From the NCBI GenBank assembly GCA_023055425.1, contig JALGPY010000008.1, positions 11,232,501 through 11,296,500 of the forward strand: a DNA stretch of 64,000 nucleotides, given 5' to 3'. Positions 46,401-56,491 of the stretch are shown one piece after another. Positions within the stretch are counted from its first letter, which is position 1. Every line of letters starts with the position of its first letter. Both the position numbers and the translations under genes were made by a program. Below the pieces are notes generated by a model that was given only the letters and a program-made list of their open reading frames with translations, was not told the DNA's origin and searched no databases. Source of the DNA: Linanthus parryae. Its lineage: Eukaryota > Streptophyta > Magnoliopsida > Ericales > Polemoniaceae.

Positions 46401-49400
46401 GTGTTCCCTAAATAGTGGAATTGGGGATTTTGTAAGCAGGGGTACTGTATTCTTTGTAATCAAGGATTCTTTATCGACTGGATGAATTTTGTTTCTCCGA
46501 TGGCCGGTTTTTGGAGTCGTGGTATAGGGACGCTCATAAACAGATGAAAATCTCACCGACGAGGTAATTTACAATGTGCTGACGCGTATTTTACATTGCC
46601 AGAGAAAGCTGATACCAGGCCTTTGACAGTTTGAATAATTGAGTAGCTAATGAAGTACTATATTGGTTTCTCTAATTTCTTATCTTTATTAATTCTCATT
46701 TCTATTGTGCCTCACCATATGGAGGCACTACCTTAGTTTCTCAGAAATTGCTACTGTTGATTTGCCCTTTTGTCCTTTTCTAAGTGAAGCTACTACTGCA
46801 TTCTGTAGGTGGAGAACATGAAGTACAAAGGTCCATGGAAAAAGAGCAATTGCGAGAGGGGAATCGGAATAAGGTTAAACATTTTGAATTCTCGAGATTG
46901 TTTCCCTTGGTTGACAATAATATTAAATTTATGATAAGCACCCGAGTTCTCCAGTGCACAAGGATGTTATCGGGCACTGATTGAGGTTATTGGGCATGAG
47001 TTTCCTCTAGGGTAGTGACCTCGCGTACATTTTAGGTTACTAAAGCATTATAAATTATATGAATTGAGAGTTTCAAGCCTAATTTTAGTTACTACAGAGT
47101 ACTTGATTTTAAGTTATTGTCCATAACTTTAGCTAAACTTCGCATATGTACTTTGGCTTGCTTGCAAAGCTATATTGCTCTTTTTAACTGACATAACTAA
47201 AATACAGAAAGGTCGGGGCTAAACAATTTTCGGTCATAATAGGCTTTATATGCATTTTGCTACCTTATATAATTTCGAACTTCGAATGTCATTATAACAA
47301 GGTGCTAACTTGCAATTGATTTCTGAATATGTTACTGGACATACTAATCTAAACTTTATTTTGCTGGATGGTACATGGAGCAATTCCGCTGCATTGTTCA
47401 GAGTTCAGACACTTAAAGGTTTTACTACATACCTAAGCCTTTATCCATTATTTATTTTGCAATGTAATCATGATATAGTATCTCTTGTATATCTCAAAAA
47501 ATAGCCATGTTTACTTTATTAGCTATTATTGTGCTATAATTTACAATTGCTGCAACTACTAATTCTTTCATTTAATCGCTAAAAAGTTTCCGAATTTGAT
47601 GTTTTCTGTTGAACTCTGTTTTCTAGAGTATCCGAGGTAAAACTTATGTAATTATTTTGAACTAGACCTGTTTGACTCACAATTTACTGGATGCAACTTG
47701 TTTTAACTTCTGACAGTATCTACTGTTTGAAATATTTGATATGCTTGTCACTCGGCATCTATAACTTGTGTGTTTCAGTTAATATGAGGAAATTATCATT
47801 TTATGTGATCTACAATCTAATGTTACTTATGACTGGTTTTGATATTTTTTTAGCTATATCACACCAGATTATACTATTAGACTTGTAAGTTCACGATCTT
47901 TAAGAACATGTTTCATTTTATGTGCCCTTTAATTGTATTTTTAGGAAAACCTTTAATTGTTATTTCATTCAATTATTTTAAAAGAAACCATGGAAATAGA
48001 TATTTTATTATTTGCGTTGGTTTCTTTTATTTGATTGAGATTATGATAGATGATAATTCTGACGGACGTTCTAAATTCGCTACTTTCTGTTGGTTTGTGA
48101 TCCACCAGCACATTGGTTTATACCTTTTCTTTGAGAAACATTTGTTTATACATTTTTTCTGAGAAACATTTGTTTATACCTTTGTACCAGGTAGCGTATT
48201 TTGCTTGCTGTCACAGACACTCTGTCCTTGTTGCTGATGGGAGGTCTTGGTAAATCTATTTCGTTTGCTGCTTAACAGGTGATTGATAATGATCGTGGAG
48301 TCCACATGAGGCCTATGCCTGGAATGGTTAGCTCGATACCCTCAAGTTCTAAGGTAATTCAGCCTCCTTGTCTCTTACTATATCCTTTGGAACGCCATTA
48401 GAAAACAACTACCATGTCAAAAGGAGCTGCCCTACATATCTTGACTGAAAAGTAAATTCTTGGCAAATGACAAATGATTATCATAATATCAATGCTGCTG
48501 CTATTCCTGTGCTGAATACTAGCAGTAGTAGTATTGTATGTTGTCCTGAAGTAGAATTCTAATCATCTCCTGGCATAATGCGAATGTTTCTCACTGGTGT
48601 TTGGTTAAATTGAGCCATGATTATCTTTTTGTATGGATTTGGTCCCATATCCTTGTGATTCGAAGCCTAACTACATATTTCTAGGTACTGCAAGGGCGGA
48701 CTAGCCGGTAAAGTGTCATAGAGTAGTTGTTTGAGGAATTATTATTTGTAAATTACGCAGTGTTTTAGGTAATTTAAGGAAAATAGGACCTGGAGGTCAT
48801 TTACATCATGTCAAATGTGAAGATCTCTATTCTGAGCATCTCCAGTATACAAATTTAATAGCGATTATATTTAAAATATGAAGGGGGTGGGTCTCTTCTT
48901 TACTATTTTTAAGCGAAGTTTTCTTCTGCTCTTTATAATTAAAAAACTTAAAAGTATACGGCTAAATTTTACGTTTCTATTTATATCCTCTTTTGCTTTT
49001 AAGTTCTTACTTTCTTCTATTGATAGTAATTACCACTACACTAAATTTCATATAATAGTACTGAATCAAAAATTAACTATTGAACAGTTAAAATAAAGAA
49101 TTGCGATCTGATTAAATTACACATGATTTTTAATTATTAGAAACCCTGGCGTCCTTGAATTTTGTGTCGAGGAAGTAAATGCTTGGGGTTTATGTGTCAC
49201 TGGCTAAACTTGAGCGTCTTGAGAACGTTCCTAGAAGCAGGTTGTGACTTATGAGCCATCGACTGGGAGAATCAAATTGATTTCTCTGTGTGATTGTATG
49301 AGATGTCCTACAAACTGATACTATATTTCGTCCGCTTTACTGTCCTAATCCAACTCAGTATTCTTCTTGAGACAACTTCTGAATTTCTCTGTTTGGGATT

Positions 49401-49970
49401 ACTTGGACCTACATGGTAGTTTCTTTTGAAATTTGTTACTGCTTTGTCTTTCATTATTCGCTTGAAAAATAAAAGAGTATTTATGATATTGGAATGGGAC
49501 ATTGCAGGCTTAACTTATTTGAAACTCCATGCAAAGGATGTTTTATATATTTAATCTTACGTTTCTGGCATCATAGACTATTTAAAACTTGAGGCCACCT
49601 AACGCGAACACAGAGGGCATATGTGACATCTATCCTGATATGCAGAGATAGATTCAACTAAGTCTATCTTTGGAATAGTCGATGATTCAACTTAAGGCAA
49701 TAGGGAGTGTTGATGAAGGAAAGAGGACTCACACTCTCTAGGTGAAAAGGTACCAATATATTTGACATGCCTAGGTAATGATAGAAAACAATTTTGGCAT
49801 TTGTTGCATTGAATCATTTTTTGGGTTTGGATAAACTTACCATTTAGGGATAGTTTGATTTAATTCGTTACTGACGGAGTGGCAATATGCTGCCTGCTTT
49901 GTCAAAGCATAGATTGTAGGAGAGTTTTGTTAGTAGTTGTTTGGGGTTGTTGGATAATTATCCTTTAATT
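43469..49970. other. Helitron interior with unassigned exon-like islands
   Basis: No intact gene is seen. Islands of higher GC or longer open reading occur at 43845-44117 (minus), 45220-45370, 45690-45830, 46290-46485 (plus, beginning after an acceptor-like TTTTACAG), 46800-46900 and 48282-48352 (plus, after a CAG and ending AAG|GTAATT). They look like exons of one or more captured genes, but I cannot name them. The rest is AT-rich and intron-like. Confidence 0.35.
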
Positions 49971-49973
49971 ATG

Positions 49974-50705
49974 AAGGTAACATGTATCCTGTCAGCAAAG
50001 GCGCACCTGAACTGCTTTGTAAATGTTTCGATATAACCTTTGAGATGTGAGAGTAGTATGTTCATTGATAAGTTTGCAGAGAGGGATTGCGGTGACTTAC
50101 AGTTGCATACAGGTACTATTATATATAACTTATTTGTTTGGCACACTCTAGAATATCGATGTATGAAGCTTAGACCACGAAATTGAATGAGCTGAATTAT
50201 GTTCAACAGGAAGTTCCAATTGGTAAAAAGGAGAGTCCGGATGGTTTGTCCAAATTTGTTGGTCTGATGACTCTTTTTGATCCACGATGACATGACAGTG
50301 CACAGGCGATAACAATGGCCTTGAATCTGGGGGTAAATGTTAAAATGATCACAGGTTCGAATGTGCTTATTTTAGTATCTCCTTAAACATACCTATTTAA
50401 TTATCTTCAGATTTGAGCAGTCAATTCTTTTAATCGGAGATCTGATATTTTAGAACTGACATATTCTCCTATCTCTAATCTTCAATTTATTAATGTTAAA
50501 TGGTCACTGTCTATTGCATTTCATCTTCATGACCCTTTTGAATCTCAATTAGGTGATTAACTGGCTATAGCAGAGGAAACAGGGAGGCTTTTGGGAATGG
50601 GAACCATTATGTACCCATCATCCTCTTTGTTAGGACAGAACAAAGATGAGTCCATTGTAGCTCTGACTGTAAATGAACTTATTGAAATGGCTGATGGTTT
50701 TCCTG
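49974..50705 (+). pseudogene. Captured plasma-membrane H+-ATPase fragment
   Basis: Three exon-like pieces match consecutive parts of plant P3A ATPases. Piece 1 (about 49979-50100) has VSKGAPE, the nucleotide-binding loop, and IDKFAER. Piece 2 (50207-50354) has QEVP, KESPDG, KFVGL, LFDP, HDSA and ALNLGVNVKMITG. Piece 3 (50553-50705) has [29 protein letters not shown] and ELIEMADGF. The gaps are intron-sized with GT/AG-like edges, so genomic DNA rather than mRNA was captured. In-frame stops occur near 50060, at 50288-50290 (after FDPR) and at 50558-50560 (before LAIAEE). Catalytic phosphorylation and membrane regions are absent, so it cannot pump protons. Confidence 0.85.
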
Positions 50706-51074
50706 GTAACGATTCTCATTGTTATATTGTAGTTTATACTGCTGGTTAACATATTTTTTTTGTTTTGATAACCTCTAACTAAGCCATATTCAGGGCTAGG
50801 CTTCCAATGAGAGTATATCAATACCTTGAAAACATCTTGATAAGGGAGTTGTGTCGAGTTCTTTTGATGTTTTCCTATGTGCAACGTGTCTCTGTTGCCT
50901 GCAAACTGCAAACAGCCTATTGAATTGCTAGCATGTAGAAGTACTTACAATCTAATGTGGTTGCTCAATCATGATATATTTTGTATTTGGTACAGCTCAC
51001 AAATACTTGCAATCATGTTCCTGAGGGTAGAACAAAAAGCAGTAATAAGAGAGGTATTGTCACTTGGTGGCAGA

Positions 51075-51195
51075 ACATTGAAGGGCAACAAGCTTGATGG
51101 CACCTCAAATGGAACTCTCGATCTTGGGCCTGCAACTAGCAATCAACTGGAGCTTATGGATCTGCAAAACAATTCCATACTTGGCTTTATAGATG
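51075..51195 (+). pseudogene. Captured LRR receptor-like kinase exon fragment
   Basis: The plus frame reads LKGNKLDGT, then NGTLDLG and NQLELMDLQNNSILGF. These are the wording and spacing of the leucine-rich repeats in the ectodomain of plant LRR-VIII-type receptor kinases (the At5g49770/HPCA1-like group), which commonly have NGTLDLG and LQLVDLQNN. An AG acceptor-like site precedes it at about 51072. No transmembrane or kinase part follows, and the Helitron ends 144 bp later. Confidence 0.55.
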
Positions 51196-51339
51196 GAGGA
51201 AGAGTAGTTCATTTCAGTTTGTTTTATTTATTTATTTTTTGAGGAGGTTTGTTTTATTAAGTTAATTCCAAAAATTATACTATTATTTTGCAAACAGATG
51301 CAAACATCAAGGCCGCAACGCGCGCGGGGTGGAACCTAG

Positions 51340-51928
51340 TGTTTGCAAAATTGGTACTTATACATTCAATTGAACTCAATTATCTAGAGAAAATGCTTCA
51401 TCAAATTACAAACATTGGATCCGTCCTCGAACAGGGACAGTAAAGTGAATGCGGATGCCCGCTGGAATAAGGTCTCATACGTGTTCGTCTAACTGCATTT
51501 ATCATAAACAACAATGGAGATCTTATTGAGAAATGAGTGAAAAAAGATATGGCTTTGTCAGCTCAAGTACCAGAGTTATTGGCTATTAAACGGGGAGGTT
51601 AGCTTGCGTAAAAGTATGGCTTGTCTACTTAAAAAGAGATTACCAAATGCAGTGGTAATGGTTACAAAGAAGAAACCCCCAGACAAGTTCTCAGTTGATC
51701 ATTGATCTATTATATTTCATTTTGGACAATATTTGATCTTTTACCCATTTTAGACAATCTTTTTGATCTTATACCCATTTTAAACAATCTTTATGGAAAA
51801 CGTTCAATATGTAATTTTAAATCACTGATTTCAATTCGTGTAAAAAATTAATCAGTATATATAATGCAACGTGACACCCTCTAAACACTCGAATCTACTA
51901 AGAAACACTAAGAACACCTAGTAGAATA
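51340..51928. other. Intergenic right of the Helitron
   Basis: Counterpart of 11276-11865, with no gene seen. Similarity to block A rises from about 97% next to the Helitron to about 99% further right. Confidence 0.5.
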
Positions 51929-52163
51929 CTCCCTCCGTCCCACCAGGTTGGTGAATAAGTTAATCGGGTATTATTTGAACATAGTGATTTGGTTAGTAAA
52001 ATAAAACAAGAATTTGATAATTTTTGCATGGTCTTGTAGATGCTAGTTTACTCTACAAGACCATGCAAAAATTATCAAATTCTTTCCTTGTTTGACTAAC
52101 CAAATCGCTAGGCCCAAATAATACCTGATTAACTTATTCACCAACCTGGTGGGACGGAGGGTG
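51929..52163. mobile_element. Stowaway MITE (235 bp), block B copy
   Basis: Same length and TA flanks (51927-51928, 52164-52165) as 11866-12100, with only a few substitutions, so it was carried along by the duplication. Confidence 0.88.
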
Positions 52164-52165
52164 TA

Positions 52166-52511
52166 GTTATCAATCAACAACCAACCCTGTAGGAATTTTT
52201 TATAACTAGCAAACAGCGTCAAAAGGTCCACGCAACTGTTGGCCCAATCTTGGTAGCAAAGGCTATCATCAGCCATTGAGAAAAATTCAGAAACAATGAA
52301 CTTTGTAAGGGGAAGATCCAATGGGTGATCCCAGTTTCACATTTCAGGTCTTAACCAAATAATTTACACTAGTAATTGCAATATTGTCTGCTTTCAATCA
52401 ACAATGAAGCTCATATGAGAGAGATTCAATATAGCATAAGTAAATCAAACAAGAAACAACACCAACAACGAGCTGGAGGGAGTAGAATCAGATGCACGTT
52501 GGGCGGGTGAG
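52166..52511. other. 3' flank of F5
   Basis: Counterpart of 12103-12448; probable 3' untranslated region, nothing else seen. Confidence 0.45.
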
Positions 52512-53642
52512 TTAGAAAGAAGGGGAGACCCAGATGGGCGGGCAATATCTACTCGCTGATGCTGTTCCACGGTAGAGAGGCTCGATTTCTCTAGTTGCCA
52601 AGTTGTAGATACCCATGTCCTCGCTACCGACTCTGATGTATGTATATCCATAATAACCATTGACAAAATCATCAGTGAAGTATACGCAGTTGGGCTTCAG
52701 TCCTACGGCAACTGCTGAAGGAACAGAGATTGGGGTATTGTGGCCCACGAAGATTGAAGTTCCTCCCAAATCATTAACCACTTGCCATTTATAAAAGCTG
52801 TTGCTGGTTGAATAACCATCATTAGCATCAGGCTTGCATATGCTAAATGCAATTGTCCTGTAACTGTCATAACCGTGGCCGAATAAAACTCTCTCAATGA
52901 CGAGTAAATCCCCACAGCATTCAGTCAAGTAGACTTGTCGTCCAACTGTCAACGAAAAATGACGAGGTAGAGCTCCAACAATCTGGACAGTGGGGTTTGG
53001 ACCTTGAACATCACAAACAATGATTTCCCCTGCAGAAGTAACTGCATAAAACTTATCCTTGAGGTAAGTAACCTGATAAATGGGATTACTTGTTTCTATA
53101 GACATCCATCTCGTGTTTCCCGGTTTCCAGAATGCCAGCTTGGAACGTAACCCACTAGTAATCATCAACGTGTAGTCGTCAGTGGCAGAAGGGCTTGCCG
53201 ATAACGTTGCTCTGTAAATGTATGCCATGGGCGATATCCCATCGTCTTCAATCATGAGTTGGGGAAGAGAAATCCTAGACCGATTCAATGGATGCAGCAG
53301 TTCCACCCCTTCTTCATCTTTAGTTATCAACCAGCCCATTGACCCGATGCACCACTTCCCTTTCGCTTCAGGTAAAGCAATCTTCTTAGACACACCACCC
53401 TTTGACAGGTTTACAAACTCACGCACATCAGTTTCTGTTTCTTTTTCAGCCAGCATAAGCCATGGAGGTTGGACTGAACTTGGAGAAGACGACGACACAA
53501 GCTGTTGATTGAAATTCTCTTTAACCGCCACGGATCTCCATGACCTGCAAACTCCACCAAAAGCAACAAAATCTTCGTATATATCGACCTTTTTGACAAT
53601 CATTGTCAAAAGGTCTGGCAGGAGTTGATCCCAATTCGCCAT
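52512..53642 (-). CDS. F-box/DUF295 protein F5 (twin of F2)
   Basis: This intronless 376-codon gene is one codon shorter than F2 because of a 3-bp deletion in the Ser run near residue 50. The F-box (LPDLLTMIVKKV, GVCRSWRSV) and DUF295 landmarks (ECCGDLL, LGGTSIFVGHNTPI, NCVYFTDDFVNG, DMGIYNLATREIEPLY, PPIWVSPSF) are intact. Differences from F2 are few: about three silent and four or five replacement changes, including Pro for Arg in IALPEAKG and Met for Thr in RWMSIET. Pro at the first site is also found in F3 (IALPEAKG), so F2 carries the unusual residue. The expected role is an SCF substrate receptor with unknown target. Confidence 0.9.
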   Translation of the reverse strand: MANWDQLLPDLLTMIVKKVDIYEDFVAFGGVCRSWRSVAVKENFNQQLVSSSSPSSVQPPWLMLAEKETETDVREFVNLSKGGVSKKIALPEAKGKWCIGSMGWLITKDEEGVELLHPLNRSRISLPQLMIEDDGISPMAYIYRATLSASPSATDDYTLMITSGLRSKLAFWKPGNTRWMSIETSNPIYQVTYLKDKFYAVTSAGEIIVCDVQGPNPTVQIVGALPRHFSLTVGRQVYLTECCGDLLVIERVLFGHGYDSYRTIAFSICKPDANDGYSTSNSFYKWQVVNDLGGTSIFVGHNTPISVPSAVAVGLKPNCVYFTDDFVNGYYGYTYIRVGSEDMGIYNLATREIEPLYRGTASASRYCPPIWVSPSF

Positions 53643-56491
53643 TGAAGGAGTCTATTAGATTTCTTCCCTCCTTTGCTGGGTCTACTCCCAGCTGCAGCAG
53701 CCATAACAAAGAAAGCGAAATACAAATTTAGATATGAATGATCGGGGTTACATAACAACAAACACTTAAAAATAGTAATCATAATCCTAATCCTAGTGAG
53801 GAATGCAATTTACTCATTTAATGATACTCTATGCTTGCATGGTTATGGCCTCTTCAACTACTTAGGGGCAATAGAGGAGCTCATAGGGCGATACACTGCA
53901 TACCGCAGAAACAAAAAAAAACAGAAAAAAAAAAACAAAAAAAAACAAAAAAAAAAAACAAATCAAATAAAATGATTACCTAAAAATTGAAGAGACCTGT
54001 CAAATTTGAAGATGGATGGCTGCAGAAGATCAATGGGTATCCTGACTTTGTTGTGAGGAAGAAAATAGACTGTTCAAGATAATCCGCCAGTAAACTTTTT
54101 TGTGGCCAGGTGGAGCTTTTTTGATTACATGGGTGCCAGGTTAGACAAAATAAATTCCTATCCTTCATCACTAATCAGTGATATTTGAATGATTTTCCAA
54201 TTAGTTCTGTTAAGTGTTGTTATTCACATAATGGTGGTTGGAACCACCCACTCCCAACGACCAGAGCCGCCAACCACTTCACGTCAGCTACTTACGCTCT
54301 TGGGTGTGTTACTGCTCCTTCTCAGGTCTAATTTTCCTCAAGGCGAATACTTCATTAGTGCTAAACAGAATCCAAGGGAAGGTATTCGAATTCAAGACTA
54401 ATTGCTACAGAAAGAAACCCCCGGTCCCAAGTAATCCCACCAAGTGTAACAGACTCACTTGCCCTGATGGAGTTATATGTAGATTCCCTTTTAACAGATA
54501 AAGGACTGAAATGGCAGATTCATAAAAGATCTAATGTGACATTCCTATATTTCGAGAAAAAGGGTATTCACACCACATAATCAGTTCTATGATACGACAA
54601 CAGCGCATTAACAAGTTCATATTCTATGAACCACAGAAAATAGACACAAGCCCCAGAATTTAATCGAAATTCAGTTCCAAAACGTCACTTTATTGGCTGG
54701 CGTAACACTTGAAGAATGAGTAACTAACGTTCAAGCTCCTCACAGTGGAGGTTTGGAGCCAAACCAGATACGACGGGATCTCGCCGATGCTGCAACTTGG
54801 TCTGCAGGTTAACCTTCCCCAGGGCTAGTCGAGTCTGCTAATGCTCCTCGTTGCGTCGTGGGAGAGAGCACAGAGTGCTTAGAAAGTAATTTTGTGGGTC
54901 TCTGCTTTTACTCCCTATGGGTCTTAAACGAAAACAAATACAGTATACTATAATTCGACAACAGTGCATTGAAAAATTCATAAGTCTAAGATTCACAGAA
55001 AACAGACGCAGAACCCCAACATTTATGAAAATTTCAGTTCCAAAACCTCACCATACTGCTGGCATACCACTTGAAATTATGTAACTTGGTTAATACCCAG
55101 TTACATAATTGGGGTTTTTTATTTCAAGTCTGCTAATGTTACTCTTCGCGTAGTGGGAGCGAGCAACGGAGAGCTTAGAAGGTAATCTTGGGGTTTTTGA
55201 TTTCACTTCATATGGGTCTTAAACGAAAACCAATACAGTTTACTATGAGGACCAATGGGACAGGGCTGCGCTGGGATCAGTCATCAGTGTATAATTATTT
55301 TTGAGTTGTAAGGGTTAAACCCATGTAAGAGTGGTGAACTGATGAAATTGAGATTAGACAAAATAATAAAGAAAAAAAAAATATGAAATTGAAGTGTCTG
55401 ACATGCGTCACGGACTCACGGACCTCTATGTTGGTACTTGGTATAGCATTAATCCCAATATTGTGGGGGGCTAACTGACCTAATAGTGCTAAACTGATGA
55501 AGTTGGAGCTTAGATAAAAAGAAAAAAGAAATATAAAATTAAGTGTAACTGACATAGATCTAGGGCATAACTGCTGAAGTAGACAAACTTCTGACTGTCA
55601 GGTCTGACTGTTAGGTCTGACCTATTTATCTATCTCCTAGATAAATAGTTCATAGGTTGGGCCTTGGGGAACAGGCAGGGTATTAAAAGACCGCCGTTAC
55701 CATTACGTTACGGGCGATACGTAACTCAATCGGCAGTGGCCAGAAATGTGGAATATGAATGGAGATCACATTCGTAATGGCCGATATGCACCACTGTAGG
55801 TGAAAATCAGACGATATACTCTGTTTCATCAATAAACGGGTAAAGAAAAGCCCTAATCCGAAATCTAAGCATTAGTTAAGCATGATCTAAACAAGTAGTC
55901 AAAATACTATAAATATGTTTATACAAAATCAAGGTTTTAAAAACATTTTGTATGTTTATAACGATTTTTAAGATTCACACATGGATTCCGATTCCCGTTA
56001 CGATATCTCCGACACAGGACGATTACGTTACACGCAACCGCAACCAATATGGATCGATTATATCACGCTTGTCACTCGTACGAGTTAATGAAATGAATTA
56101 ATTGCCAAATAATCCTGATTTTGGATTATCATTACATCCTTCCTTTGCAAGTATACACGAAAGATACTAGCTTCCATGAGGCTCGTGACGAGCTTGTGTC
56201 TTTATCCCAGTTTACTAAAACATGCATAGATAGCAAATCGTGAAAGCAGAATAGTCACTACAATGAAACATAAAGAGATAGATACAGCTCAGCAAATAGG
56301 ATAATATGTGTCGTATTCTCATGGTGATGGACTTGTTTCTTGCTAGGTTGGGAGTGAACGAGAATTGTAACCTCTCTTTATTGCTCTTGACAAGAGATGC
56401 TATTGGTGCAGAAGGCGGGCCTTTGAGAATCCATTTTTTTTGTTTTGGTTGCGTATAGAACTCCTTTTGGTGGAACTAAGCTCTTAAGTAG
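53643..56491. other. Intergenic 5' side of F5, tandem repeats
   Basis: About 99% identical to 13583-16430, including the A-rich tract (53912-53962), the roughly 370-bp doubled unit (54583-55250) and the dispersed repeat (55680-56050). No gene is seen. Co-linearity with block A stops at about 56490. Confidence 0.6.

Larger units (their letters stand above)
43468..51339 (+). mobile_element. Non-autonomous Helitron (7.87 kb), block B only
   Basis: It starts TCTAACTACCTTATATAAAA and ends GGTGGAACCTAG. A GC-rich hairpin (CCGC...GCGG at 51313-51327) lies 8 bp before CTAG. It is inserted between A (43467) and T (51340); block A has the uninterrupted GAATTA|TGTTTG at 11275/11276. These are the diagnostic Helitron features. 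No Rep or helicase frame is seen in 7.9 kb, so it is a passenger of an autonomous helper. The interior contains pieces of host genes with introns: H+-ATPase (49974-50705) and an LRR receptor kinase (51075-51195), plus unassigned exon-like islands. Confidence 0.9.
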
